From Bradyrhizobium manausense (GTDB taxonomy: Bacteria > Pseudomonadota > Alphaproteobacteria > Rhizobiales > Xanthobacteraceae): 64,000 nt of DNA. Below the pieces are notes generated by a model. It searched no databases. It was given only the letters and a program-made list of their open reading frames with translations, and was not told the origin of the DNA. The number at the start of each line of letters is the position of its first letter. Positions within the stretch are counted from its first letter, which is position 1. Made by a program: the position numbers and the translations under genes. Location: the NCBI RefSeq assembly GCF_018130615.1, contig NZ_JAFCKB010000012.1:124001-188000 (forward strand). The letters are read 5' to 3'. Positions 41,605 to 50,767 of this stretch are shown here, in pieces.

Positions 41605-42543
41605 ATGAGCGTCGATTTCAGGAAGCTGAAAAGCTTTGTCAAAGTCGTCGATGCCGGCAGCGTTTCGCGGGCCGCTGGCCTGCTGCGAACGGCGCAGCCG
41701 GCACTCTCGCAGCAGATTGCCGCGCTCGAGAGTCACTTCAAACACAAGCTTCTCCTGCGCAGCAATCACGGTATCGTTCCGACCGAAGCGGGCCTCATTC
41801 TCTATCGTCATGCGCAACTGCTGCTGAAGCAGATCGAGCAGGCGCAGATCGATATCGACCAGTCGACCAAGGCGCTTGCAGGTCGCGTGTCGATCGGGCT
41901 TGCGACCTATTCGGCGTCGAGCACGCTATCGCTGCCGATCCTGAAAGAGATGTCCGCGCTGCATCCGCAGATCATCGTCCACATCAACGATAGTTTCGGT
42001 CATGTGCTGAGCGAGCTCATCATGACCGGCAAGATGGATATGGCGATGATCTACGGCTCCGGTCCGATCAAGGGCGTCAAACTGCAGCCATTGTTTCGGG
42101 AGGAGTTGTATCTGGTCTCGCGCGCGGAGTTGGCGGCAAAGAAGCAAAGCGACGAAGCGCTCCCGCTCTCGGCGCTTGCCGAGGTCAAGCTGTTGCTGCC
42201 GAGCCAGGGCCATTTCCTGCGCCGCCTGATCGACGAATCCCTGGCGCGGGCGCGGGTGACACCGAATGTCGTGTCGGAGATCGAGTCGGTCTCTGCGCTC
42301 GGGGCGGCCGTGACGGAGGGGCTCGGCTCGACCATTTTACCGGCGTCCGTGGCGGCGAGTGCGTCGAGCTTTGACGGCGTCGAGGTTCGCCGGCTCGTTC
42401 GCCCGGCCATCGAAGCAACCGTTTCGCTGTGCGTATCGGACCACCTCCCGCTCTCGGAGCCTGCGCTTGCGACCCGATCGGTGCTTCTCACTGTCGTGGA
42501 GAAGCTCATGCGCAGCCATCCGCAGGGCATCCGCGCGGTCTGA
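41605..42543 (+). CDS. LysR-family transcriptional regulator (Nac/CysB-like branch)
   Basis: 312 residues. The N-terminal winged helix-turn-helix is clear (FRKLKSFVKVVDAGSVSRAA, LRTAQPALSQQIAALESHFK). From about residue 90 a periplasmic-binding-like sensor domain follows (ALAGRVSIGLATYSASSTLS, LIMTGKMDMAMIYG). It lies between two same-strand transcription units that share an operator-like element, at 35475 and 42582. The second copy is only 39 bases after its stop. It is the obvious candidate regulator of both, probably an activator that senses the substrate or an intermediate. Confidence 0.92.
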   Translation: MSVDFRKLKSFVKVVDAGSVSRAAGLLRTAQPALSQQIAALESHFKHKLLLRSNHGIVPTEAGLILYRHAQLLLKQIEQAQIDIDQSTKALAGRVSIGLATYSASSTLSLPILKEMSALHPQIIVHINDSFGHVLSELIMTGKMDMAMIYGSGPIKGVKLQPLFREELYLVSRAELAAKKQSDEALPLSALAEVKLLLPSQGHFLRRLIDESLARARVTPNVVSEIESVSALGAAVTEGLGSTILPASVAASASSFDGVEVRRLVRPAIEATVSLCVSDHLPLSEPALATRSVLLTVVEKLMRSHPQGIRAV

Positions 42544-42581
42544 GCAACAACGTGCCCGGCGCCTGTTGTGCGCCGGATCAG

Positions 42582-42651
42582 GCCATAAACAAAACCTATG
42601 GCGGCAGACCGGAGTTATGGTGGTCGGTCGCAACCGTATTTCCTACCCTCG
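42582..42651 (+). promoter_or_regulatory. LysR-type operator and promoter of the hydantoinase operon
   Basis: GCCATA-N9-TATGGC at 42582-42602, running into CTATGGCGGCAGACCG (42596-42611), repeats the element at 35475-35504 with identical spacing (GCCATAA-N7-CTATGGCGGCAGACCG-N-AGT-N2-TG). CGCAA-N3-TATTT-N2-TACC-N-TCG follows at 42629-42651, eight bases closer than in the first copy. hyuA starts at 42676. Confidence 0.7.
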
Positions 42652-42675
42652 AAGACGATCGCTCCGAGGAAACAG

Positions 42676-44742
42676 ATGGCCAAGCTCGCATTCGATACCG
42701 GGGGAACCTTTACCGATTTCGCACTGCTCGACGACAAGGGCGAACTTCATCTTCACAAAGTGCTGAGCACACCTGCCAATCCAGCCGAAGCAGTGGTTCG
42801 CGGTGTTTCCGAATTGCTCGCGCAATTTGGCGACGTCGTCGATCTCGACGATCTTCAGGTGCTCGGAGCAACCACCGTCGTCACCAATGCCGTGTTGGAG
42901 CGCAAGGGCGTCAAGACCGGATTCATCTCGACCGCCGGTTTTCAGGATATGCTGCGCATCCGTAACGAAGGGCGTTACGACCTCTACGACCTGAACTTGA
43001 AATATCCCGACCCGCTGGTGACGCGCGCGCACAGCTTTGGCGCCGTCGAGCGCATGTCGGCCGACGGCGAGGTCATTACGGCGCTCGAGGAGGAGACGGT
43101 CCACGAAATTGCCGAGCGGTTGCGCGAGGAAGGCATCAAGTCCGTCGCCGTCTGCCTGCTGCATGCCTACAAATATCCGGATCATGAGCAGCGCATCGCC
43201 GCGCTGCTGCGGGAAGAGGATCCCGATATCTTCGTGTCGCTGTCATCGGAGGTCTGTCCGGAGGTTCGCGAGTTCGACCGCGCCTCGACGACTGTGGTCA
43301 ATGCCTATACGCGGCCGCAGATGTCCGGCCATGTCGCCCATCTCGAACGCGAATTCGCTGCCAAGGGTATCAATCGCCAGGTGCTCTGGATGACCTCGTC
43401 GGGCGGCCTGGTTCCGAGCAGCCGCGCTGCGGAGTTGCCGGTTCGTCTGATTGAATCGGGGCCGGCCGCCGGCGCCGTCGCCGCCGCCGAGTTCGGCCGC
43501 ATCGCCGGCGAGGGCAGCGTACTGTCATTCGACATGGGCGGCACCACCGCAAAGCTTTGTCTGATCCCGAACGGCGAACCGACGGTCGGTACGGATCTTG
43601 AAGTCGCACACTATCATCGCTTCCGCAAAGGTTCTGGCTTTCCCTTAAAAATCCAGTCGATCCGCATGATCGAGATCGGGGCCGGCGGCGGCTCGATCGC
43701 CGCGAAGAATCCGCTGGGCTTGCTCGATGTCGGACCGCGTTCGGCGGGCGCGCAACCGGGACCGGCTGCGTATCAGCGGGGTGGCACCGAGCCGACCGTG
43801 ACAGACGCCGACATTCTGCTCGGTTACATGGGGACGGAATCCTTTGTCGGTGGCTCGTTCAAGGTGTCGAAAGATGCCGCGCTTGCGGCCATGACAAAGC
43901 TCGCAAGCTCCCTCGATGTGAGCGTGCCGCGTTGCGCATTCGGTATCCACGACCTCGTCAATGAGTCCATGAGCAAGGCGGCCGCGGTGCACGCAACCGA
44001 CCTCGGCGTCGATCCGCGCAGCCTGCCGATGGTCGCGTTCGGCGGGGCCGGCCCCGTGCATGCCTATGGGATCGCGCGCAAGCTCGGCATCAAGCGCATT
44101 ATCTGCCCGACCGGGGCCGGCGTGACTTCGGCGATCGGCTTGTTGATCGCGCCAGTGGCGGTTGATCTGTCCGCGAGTTTTCCGATGCAGGTCGAAAATT
44201 GGGATTTCGACGCGATGAACCGTCTGCTCAGCGATCTCTCTGCGCAAGGCGCCGAAGTCGTCCGTGCCGCCGGCGTTGCGCCGGAGACGATCACCAACAC
44301 CTACACGGTCGATATGCGCCACGTCGGTCAGGGCCACGAGATCACCGTGGCATTGCCCGATCGCCGCCTGCCGCGGGAGAAATTCTTTGAGCAACTGCTC
44401 GGAAATTTCTACAAGCTCTATCGCGAACTGTTTGGCCGCACGGTCGCAGGCTCGTCGGTCGAGGTGATCACCTGGCGCCTGCGTTCCAGCGGCCAGAAAG
44501 ATGAAGTGACCCGTCCGCACACGCGTCACGCTGCGGAAGCTAGGAAGGGCACACGCTCAGTCTATTTCAGCGAGCACGGCGGCTTCGTCGAAACGCCAGT
44601 CTACGATCACTATAAACTGCCCGTTGGCGAGGCGATCCAGGGACCTGCCATCGTTGAGCAGCGGGAGTCGACAGCAGTCGTCGGACCGAGCGGCACCGCC
44701 CACGTCGACATCAATGGCAACCTCGTGATCAACATCGCCTAA
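42676..44742 (+). CDS. hyuA: Hydantoinase A / 5-oxoprolinase family ATP-dependent subunit
   Basis: 688 residues from the ATG at 42676 (GAGGAAACAG upstream). Two ASKHA ATP-binding signatures are present: FDTGGTFTDFALLD at the start and SFDMGGTTAKLCLI near residue 290, with VAFGGAGPVHAYGIARKLGI later. These enzymes pair with a HyuB subunit and use ATP to open cyclic amides such as N-methylhydantoin or 5-oxoproline. Some relatives are acetone or acetophenone carboxylases. The exact substrate cannot be read from sequence. First gene of a four-gene operon. Confidence 0.9.
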   Translation: MAKLAFDTGGTFTDFALLDDKGELHLHKVLSTPANPAEAVVRGVSELLAQFGDVVDLDDLQVLGATTVVTNAVLERKGVKTGFISTAGFQDMLRIRNEGRYDLYDLNLKYPDPLVTRAHSFGAVERMSADGEVITALEEETVHEIAERLREEGIKSVAVCLLHAYKYPDHEQRIAALLREEDPDIFVSLSSEVCPEVREFDRASTTVVNAYTRPQMSGHVAHLEREFAAKGINRQVLWMTSSGGLVPSSRAAELPVRLIESGPAAGAVAAAEFGRIAGEGSVLSFDMGGTTAKLCLIPNGEPTVGTDLEVAHYHRFRKGSGFPLKIQSIRMIEIGAGGGSIAAKNPLGLLDVGPRSAGAQPGPAAYQRGGTEPTVTDADILLGYMGTESFVGGSFKVSKDAALAAMTKLASSLDVSVPRCAFGIHDLVNESMSKAAAVHATDLGVDPRSLPMVAFGGAGPVHAYGIARKLGIKRIICPTGAGVTSAIGLLIAPVAVDLSASFPMQVENWDFDAMNRLLSDLSAQGAEVVRAAGVAPETITNTYTVDMRHVGQGHEITVALPDRRLPREKFFEQLLGNFYKLYRELFGRTVAGSSVEVITWRLRSSGQKDEVTRPHTRHAAEARKGTRSVYFSEHGGFVETPVYDHYKLPVGEAIQGPAIVEQRESTAVVGPSGTAHVDINGNLVINIA

Positions 44743-44755
44743 GGACGTCGCTCTC

Positions 44756-46438
44756 ATGTCCGTGAATGCTGCCGACTTCAACGATCCCATCAATTTGCAG
44801 GTGATGTGGAACCGGTTGATCTTCATCGCCGATCAGGCCGACATCGTGCTCGGCCGCACCGCGTTCTCGCCGATCGTGCGTGAGAACCATGATTATGTGA
44901 CCGTGCTGCTCGACAGTCGCGGCCGTGCGCTGGCCCAATGCACCTGGTCGATTCCGGTGTTCATCACCTCGCTGCCGGTCGCTGCGCAGAAATACTTCCT
45001 GCCGAAGTTTCCGGCTGAAACGTTGCAAGAGGGCGACGTACTCGCAACCAACGACCCCGAGATCGGCACCGGCCATCTGCCCGACGTGACGATGATCACA
45101 CCGATCTTCAAGAACGGCAAGGTCGTGGCCTATGCCGGTTCGATCGCGCATCTGCCCGACATCGGTGGCGCTCCCTTGCACTCTGAAGCCAGCGACATCT
45201 TCGAAGAGGGTATTCGTTTCCCGATCGTGAAGCTGCACAAGGCCGGCGTTCCCAACCAGGACGTGCTCGACATCATTGCCGCTTCCGTTCGCCTCCCGAC
45301 CGAGGTGATGGGCGATCTCGAATCCATGGTTGCAGCCAACAACGTCATGGGCCGGGAACTAGTCAAATTCCTGGACGAGTATGGGCTAGATGGCGTCGAT
45401 CAACTGGCCGACGCGATCCACACTCGCTCCGAGGCGCAGACTCGGCGTGCGATCCGGCAGTGGCCGAACGGCACCTACAGCGCCGAGGTGCTGCTCGACG
45501 GCTACGACACCGACGTGACGCTGAAGGCGGCCGTGATTGTCCGCGACGAGTCCATCCACGTCGACTACACCGGGACGTCAGAGCAAATTCTTCACTCGAT
45601 CAACTGCCGGACGAACTATCGCTACGCTCATTCGGTCTATGCGCTGAAATGCCTGCTTGACCCGGATACGCCGAACAACGAGGGCTGCATCACCCCGATC
45701 ACGGATGAGGCGCCGCTGGGCTCGATTCTCAATCCCGAGGAGTGGACGGCTGGCAATTCGCGTAACTTGATTGGGCACGTCATTCCCTCGTTGATCTTCA
45801 AGGCGTTGGAAGGCGTGGTGCCTGAAAAGGTGATGGGTGACAGCGGAGGCGCACCGATCTGGGCCGCCAATTGCGTGGGCCGCCGCGACGACGGTTCGCA
45901 ATATGGCTCGGTCCAGAATTTTCACGGTGGGCAGGGCGCGCGCGCCGAGTTCGATGGCCTCGATACGCTGAGCTTTCCGTCGAATTGCAAGGTCACCGCG
46001 ATCGAGATGTTCGAGATCGCCGTGCCTGCGCTCACCGAATGCAAGGAACTGATTCCGGACTCCGGCGGAGCCGGCAAGAGCCGCGGTGGTCTCGGCCAGC
46101 GCGTCGTGCTGCGCAACCTCGGTTGCAATCCGATGAATATCTACCTGGCGTCGGAGCGCGTGCGGCATCCCTGTTTTGGTGTTGTGAGCGGTAAGTCCGG
46201 TCGCGCCGGAAAAGTGTACAGAAACGGCGAGCCGCAATTTCCCAAGGGCAAGGTGGTGCTGAAGACCGGTGACCGCCTGGAAGTTGAGACGCCGGGCGGT
46301 GGAGGCTGGGGACGCACAGCCGATCGTGCGGCCGCTGCGATCGAAATCGATCTCGCCGAAGGCTTGATTACGCCCGAGGCCGCGAGGCAAATTTACGACT
46401 ATCAGCGCTCAAGCGTGGCGGCGACCGCCGCCGAATAG
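44756..46438 (+). CDS. hyuB: Hydantoinase B / 5-oxoprolinase family subunit
   Basis: 560 residues, 13 bases after hyuA. Characteristic stretches are FNDPINLQVMWNRLIFIADQ, FSPIVRENHDYVTVLLDSRG, ATNDPEIGTGHLPDVTMITP and the glycine-rich LIPDSGGAGKSRGGLGQRV, and the near-C-terminal VETPGGGGWGRT. It holds the metal site that completes the reaction begun by HyuA in the cytoplasm. The 560-residue length is normal for the family. Confidence 0.92.
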   Translation: MSVNAADFNDPINLQVMWNRLIFIADQADIVLGRTAFSPIVRENHDYVTVLLDSRGRALAQCTWSIPVFITSLPVAAQKYFLPKFPAETLQEGDVLATNDPEIGTGHLPDVTMITPIFKNGKVVAYAGSIAHLPDIGGAPLHSEASDIFEEGIRFPIVKLHKAGVPNQDVLDIIAASVRLPTEVMGDLESMVAANNVMGRELVKFLDEYGLDGVDQLADAIHTRSEAQTRRAIRQWPNGTYSAEVLLDGYDTDVTLKAAVIVRDESIHVDYTGTSEQILHSINCRTNYRYAHSVYALKCLLDPDTPNNEGCITPITDEAPLGSILNPEEWTAGNSRNLIGHVIPSLIFKALEGVVPEKVMGDSGGAPIWAANCVGRRDDGSQYGSVQNFHGGQGARAEFDGLDTLSFPSNCKVTAIEMFEIAVPALTECKELIPDSGGAGKSRGGLGQRVVLRNLGCNPMNIYLASERVRHPCFGVVSGKSGRAGKVYRNGEPQFPKGKVVLKTGDRLEVETPGGGGWGRTADRAAAAIEIDLAEGLITPEAARQIYDYQRSSVAATAAE

Positions 46439-46448
46439 GTGGAAAACC

Positions 46449-47252
46449 ATGTCTCTGCTTGCTGGAAAGGTCGCACTCGTCACCGGCGCAGGTACGGGGA
46501 TCGGGCGTGAGACCGCGATCCTGTTGGCGCAGGAGGGCGCAACGGTCGTTCTGACGGGCCGTCGGATCGATCCGCTACGCGAGGTTGTCGCTGCAATCGA
46601 GAAGGCAGGCGGCAGGGCCGTCGCCCATGTGCTGGATGTGTCGTCGCGCGAGGCGATTCTCGAGACGGTTGCCTGGGCCAAGCGCAATGTCGGCGCGATC
46701 GACATTCTTGTGAACAATGCCGGCAGCGCCAGCAAGGTGCTGAACGCCCGCTTCCTCAGCGAGGCGGAGTGGAATGCCACGGTGAACGTCAATCTCACCG
46801 CGGTGTTCAACCTGACCCAGGCCGTGCTGGAAGACATGATTGCCAAGAAGGAAGGGACGGTAATTACCGTATCGTCGCTGGCGGTCGTCAATCCCAATCT
46901 GCTTGGCGGCGCCGCTTACGGTGCGGCCAAGGCCGGCGTGAAGAACTTCATGACATTCCTGCACAACACCTATCGCAACCAGGGCATCCGTGCGACGGCC
47001 ATCCTGCCGGGTGAGACTGATACCCCGATCATGAACAATCGTGCGAGGCCGCCGCTTGATGGCGAGCGCGCTGTGATGCTCAATCCGCATGATGTCGCGC
47101 GTGCCGTTCTGCTCTGCGCCAGCCTGCAGAAGGGGGCCATGATTCCCGAGCTGCACATCTGCCCGACTTTCATGCGTGACACCTCCGCCGACATTGAGAC
47201 GGCCCGCTGGGTCGGCGCGCCAGAAGGCCTCGCCGACAAACCGAAGAGTTGA
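46449..47252 (+). CDS. Short-chain dehydrogenase/reductase
   Basis: 267 residues, 10 bases after hyuB. NAD(P) site VTGAGTGIGRETAILLAQEG, NNAG in DILVNNAGSASK, catalytic Ser in VITVSSLAVVNP, and Tyr-x3-Lys in AAYGAAKAGVKNF. The GRR after the second strand (VVLTGRRIDPL) suggests NADP preference. It probably oxidises or reduces a hydroxyl of an intermediate made by the hydantoinase, before the aldolase step. Confidence 0.88.
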   Translation: MSLLAGKVALVTGAGTGIGRETAILLAQEGATVVLTGRRIDPLREVVAAIEKAGGRAVAHVLDVSSREAILETVAWAKRNVGAIDILVNNAGSASKVLNARFLSEAEWNATVNVNLTAVFNLTQAVLEDMIAKKEGTVITVSSLAVVNPNLLGGAAYGAAKAGVKNFMTFLHNTYRNQGIRATAILPGETDTPIMNNRARPPLDGERAVMLNPHDVARAVLLCASLQKGAMIPELHICPTFMRDTSADIETARWVGAPEGLADKPKS

Positions 47253-47265
47253 GAGGGAATTTTTC

Positions 47266-47967
47266 ATGAACGGAGCCAAACTGCGCGAGCGTCTCGCAAA
47301 GGGCGATGCGATCACCATGCTCACGCCGCACCACGCCTCATCGGGGCTGGCGGTCCGTCTGGTCGAACTTGGCGCGGACGCGATCTTCGTCGACTGCGAG
47401 CATGGCAGTTGGAGCTTTGAAGACGTACGCGTGACCGCTCAAGCGATCCGCGGCGCGGGTGGTGCGGCGATCGTCCGTCCGCATTCCCACGAGCGACCGA
47501 TCCTGATCCGTTATCTGAATGCCGGTGCCGATGGACTGATGGTCCCAATGGTCGATACGGCGGACGAGGCTCGCGCGATCGTCGATGCGGTCCGCTATGC
47601 TTGCCCGGCTGATCATGAGAAGCGGCTCGTCATCGCCATGATCGAGACACCAAGGGCGATCGACAACATCGACGAACTGCTTGCGGTCGAAGGCATCGAT
47701 GTATTCTTCATCGGCCCCGGCGACCTCTCCCAGAACATGGGCTATCCACCGGCGCCGGCATTCGGGCAACCCCGGCCGCGAGCGGTCATGGAACGGGTCG
47801 AATTCGCAGTCAGGAAGATCCGCGCCGCGGGCAGGATCGCCGGGACGCTTGTGACGTCGGACGAGCTGCCGTTCTGGCTCGAGCGGGGCGTGAAATATTT
47901 CTACATCCATTCAGATCCGTTCTTGCGCATCGGTTTGGCGGGCATAAAAAAAGCGCTCGGGCGGTGA
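47266..47967 (+). CDS. HpcH/HpaI-family class II aldolase
   Basis: 233 residues from the ATG at 47266 (GAGAGGGAATTTTTC upstream). It has the family's core: FVDCEHGSWSFEDVRVTAQA, RPHSHERPILIRYLNAGADG, MVPMVDTADEARAIVDAVRY and, with the metal-binding Glu and Asp, MIETPRAIDNIDELLAVEGI and FIGPGDLSQNMG. These metal-dependent TIM-barrel enzymes split 4-hydroxy-2-oxo acids into pyruvate (or oxaloacetate) and an aldehyde. As the last operon gene it likely ends the pathway. Convergent with rhaK. Confidence 0.88.
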   Translation: MNGAKLRERLAKGDAITMLTPHHASSGLAVRLVELGADAIFVDCEHGSWSFEDVRVTAQAIRGAGGAAIVRPHSHERPILIRYLNAGADGLMVPMVDTADEARAIVDAVRYACPADHEKRLVIAMIETPRAIDNIDELLAVEGIDVFFIGPGDLSQNMGYPPAPAFGQPRPRAVMERVEFAVRKIRAAGRIAGTLVTSDELPFWLERGVKYFYIHSDPFLRIGLAGIKKALGR

Positions 47968-48099
47968 TTTCAATTCGGCAGCGCACGCGGTGCGGCGAGA
48001 CTGGATGACCCAAATGAGTCCCGCCGAGCATTTGACAGGTAGCTCGCGAGCAGAGGCAGGTACACGACGCGAGCGCTGAATTCCCGTTCGACGTCTGAC

Positions 48100-49464
48100 T
48101 CACCGAGCAATCATCTCGACTGCCGCCGTCCACGCCTTCCGATAGGAGTCCAGGCCGGCAACCGAAATCGGATCGACGGGGGTTGGCTCCGCGACATGAT
48201 AAGAAGGAGGCCATTCTGCGAGCATCGCGGCGCCGCGTGCCGTGCCCGCGGCGTCTTCCGCCGCAAAGACGCGCTGCGTCGGCCGCAATGCGCCGAGTGT
48301 CTGACAGAAGGGAAGGTTGCCGGCGAAGGTTCCTTCCACGATGAGATCACCGCTGGCCGCTCCCATGCGCGTTAGCATCAGATCGCTGACCAGAGCACAA
48401 TAGAGCGTCGCAAGCGCAGTCCGATCGCGCGACGCGACTTCGCCGCGGATCACGCCTTTGGCCGTCGCATAAGGTCCGCCATGGCCGGTGAAGCAGGGTA
48501 GGGCCATCGCGCCTGAGGCGATGACGCGCTCGATGGCGCCAGGATCAGGACTTCCTCCGCCGCCCGCGACGACGGCGTATTCGCGGCCACCCATGAAGCG
48601 TCCGCAGGCGATGGGTCGACCCAGCGCGTCGACGTTGGCAAGCGTGTCGTCGCGCGGATCGAGTTGATCAAGCGAAAGGCCCACGGACATCAGGATCACC
48701 CAGGTGCCGGTCGACAGCACGGTGAACGGCGCCTGGCGCGTGACAAGGTAGGGCAGAAGCGAAGCATTGGAGTCGTGAATACCGCAAAAGACAGGCGTTT
48801 CAGGCGCTAGCCCGGTGGCGGCGGCGATGTCGGGTTTGATCGGACCGAGCGGATCGAAGGCGCGGCGCAGCGGTGGCAGCAAGTGGTCAACGCCGAGAGC
48901 TTTGGCGAGGCTGGAGACCCGTCCCTGTCGCGGAGTCCAGAGATCGGTATGGGCGCCGAGTGTAGTGACTTCAGAGACCGCGACGCCGCAGAGACGCCAC
49001 GCCCAATATTGCGGATAGCCCACGAAATGCCTCGCTTTGGCGAACAGCTCCTGACAGTGCCACTTCTGATAGGCGAGCTGCCGGCCGAGGTTGAGACCGG
49101 CCGATAATGTCGGCGACAAGCTCTCTGAAAAGGGCGGCCGCAGCCTCGCGTAGTCGGGCTCGATCACGTCTACGCCGTCAAATTCGTAGTCCATGACCGG
49201 AGCCGCGAGTTCGCTCTCGCCAATCAATGCGCCGGCGGCGCCATGAGCGGTCGGCACGATCGCGCTGATCTGTTGCGCGCGTGCGGCCTCACGAAGCGCA
49301 TCGAGGAAGAAGTTCCACGCGCTCTCAACATCTTCGTGCGGATAGGGCGGCCCTGGCCGAATGCGATTGGGCGCGGACCTTTCCCAGAGAAGCCGGCCGT
49401 TGTCGAACAAGGCAACCTTCACGTTGGTCTTGCCGATGTCGAGGACTGCGACCGTTTGGCTCAT
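48100..49464 (-). CDS. rhaK: FGGY-family L-rhamnulose kinase
   Basis: 454 residues from the ATG at 49462-49464 (GTG 49476 also possible). FGGY features: AVLDIGKTNVKVALFDNGRL, HDSNASLLPYLVTRQAPFTV with LSTGTWVILMS, and DLIVEGTFAGNLPFCQTLGA. In Rhizobium leguminosarum the homologue phosphorylates rhamnulose and is also needed for activity of the rhamnose importer. It is the last gene of the leftward rhaR-T-P-Q-S-K set, separated from rhaS by a hairpin. Confidence 0.88.
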   Translation of the reverse strand: MSQTVAVLDIGKTNVKVALFDNGRLLWERSAPNRIRPGPPYPHEDVESAWNFFLDALREAARAQQISAIVPTAHGAAGALIGESELAAPVMDYEFDGVDVIEPDYARLRPPFSESLSPTLSAGLNLGRQLAYQKWHCQELFAKARHFVGYPQYWAWRLCGVAVSEVTTLGAHTDLWTPRQGRVSSLAKALGVDHLLPPLRRAFDPLGPIKPDIAAATGLAPETPVFCGIHDSNASLLPYLVTRQAPFTVLSTGTWVILMSVGLSLDQLDPRDDTLANVDALGRPIACGRFMGGREYAVVAGGGGSPDPGAIERVIASGAMALPCFTGHGGPYATAKGVIRGEVASRDRTALATLYCALVSDLMLTRMGAASGDLIVEGTFAGNLPFCQTLGALRPTQRVFAAEDAAGTARGAAMLAEWPPSYHVAEPTPVDPISVAGLDSYRKAWTAAVEMIAR

Positions 49465-49565
49465 CGTCACGCTCAAGGCAGATGGAACATCTCGGCACGC
49501 AACATCATCGCCGTGTCATGGTCGGCTTGTTGCGGAACATGATAGCGGATGCCAAAAGTGAAGCA

Positions 49566-49588
49566 CCCGGCCGCGTTTGGCGGCCGGG
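49566..49588 (-). terminator. Intercistronic hairpin between rhaS and rhaK
   Basis: CCCGGCCGC (49566-49574) pairs with GCGGCCGGG (49580-49588) around a five-base loop, a perfect nine-base stem just after the rhaS stop. No U-run follows. It resembles the hairpins after the binding-protein genes at 26404 and 30553. Confidence 0.65.
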
Positions 49589-49602
49589 CGCCACGAGTTC
49601 AG

Positions 49603-50718
49603 TCAGAAATCGAAGTCCTTGATGTTCTGCTTCGTAAAGATGAAGGGCGAACCAAGCAGGATCTCGCTGCCATTCACCACGCTCAGCTTGCCGAGCTTGC
49701 CCGCGTCCACCGAGGTCGCGCCAGGCTTGAGGCTGCCGTCGACGACGGCACGCATCACGTAGGTCGCGGCATAGCCGAGATCGACCGGATTCCACAGCAC
49801 CACCGACTTGACACAGTCCGCGTTGACATACGGCTTCATCGCGTTCGGCGTGGCGAGGCCGACCACCGCCACCTTGCCGCAGAGCTTGGCCTTGGTCACG
49901 GCTTCCGCGGAAGCAGGCGTTGCGACCGAGGTCATGCCGAACAGGCCGGCGAGCTTGTCGCCATGCTTGTTGATCAGCGTGGTTGCCTGGTTGAACGACA
50001 GGTTGTTGTCTTCCTGCGCCTCGACCGTTTCGAGCCATTTCAGCTTGGGATGACACTTCTGCGCATAAGCCCACATTTCGGCAATCCAGCGTGCCTGGTT
50101 CGGCGTCGTGAAGGTCGAAGTGACGATTGCGAAGCTCTTGTCCTCGCCGGCCTCCTTGGCCATCGAATCGATCATCGCCTTGGCGATGCCATTGAACTCG
50201 GCTTGATTGACGAACCATTCGCGGGCGTCCGGCGTCGCATTGGCGTCATAGCCGACGACGTGAATGCCCTTCGACAGCGCCTTCTTCAGAACCGGAGCGA
50301 TCGCAACCGGATCGTTGGCCGCGAACAGAATGCCGTCGACGCCGCTGGTGATGTAATTGTCGATGAACTTGATCTGCTCGTCGATCTTGGCTTCGGTCGG
50401 GCCGTCGGTCTTCACCGTGACATTGCCGAGGGCCTTGGCGGCGTCCTGCATACCTTTCGACGTCGCGTTGAAATAGCCGATGCCAATCAGTTTCGGTACG
50501 TCGACCAGCGTGATCGGCTTGCCGGCTTTGTCGGCAGCATTGCTTGGCCGGCCCCCGTCATAAGGCTTGGCGGCGGGTGCCGCGTTGGCCTCGCTAGCCG
50601 AACAGGCCAGCGGATTGACAGGCAGGTCGTCCGCGCCGTCCCATCTCTTGTCCGCCGCCGAGGCCGATCCGGCCAGCAGCGTCGCGCCGAGGAATGCAGC
50701 AGCTAATCCAAGCTTCAT
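49603..50718 (-). CDS. rhaS: Rhamnose ABC transporter periplasmic binding protein
   Basis: 371 residues from the ATG at 50716-50718 (GGGAGGAAAACAAA upstream), with a signal peptide ending near ASA-ADKRW. Peripla_BP_4 fold: IGIGYFNATSKGMQDAAKAL, YITSGVDGILFAANDPVAIA, LAGLFGMTSVATPASAEAV. It binds the sugar and presents it to the rhaP/rhaQ permeases. Identification as rhamnose-specific rests on the surrounding rhaK, rhaT, rhaR, rhaD and rhaI. In R. leguminosarum rhaS precedes rhaT; here it follows the permeases. Confidence 0.85.
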   Translation of the reverse strand: MKLGLAAAFLGATLLAGSASAADKRWDGADDLPVNPLACSASEANAAPAAKPYDGGRPSNAADKAGKPITLVDVPKLIGIGYFNATSKGMQDAAKALGNVTVKTDGPTEAKIDEQIKFIDNYITSGVDGILFAANDPVAIAPVLKKALSKGIHVVGYDANATPDAREWFVNQAEFNGIAKAMIDSMAKEAGEDKSFAIVTSTFTTPNQARWIAEMWAYAQKCHPKLKWLETVEAQEDNNLSFNQATTLINKHGDKLAGLFGMTSVATPASAEAVTKAKLCGKVAVVGLATPNAMKPYVNADCVKSVVLWNPVDLGYAATYVMRAVVDGSLKPGATSVDAGKLGKLSVVNGSEILLGSPFIFTKQNIKDFDF

Positions 50719-50767
50719 TTTGTTTTCCTCCCTGTTGAAGCCGCTTTTTTCGCGGCCAGATACGCCA

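Noticed and set aside
49549-50706. 385-codon rightward open frame
   Set aside because: Antisense to rhaS, which has a signal peptide and sugar-binding-protein motifs.
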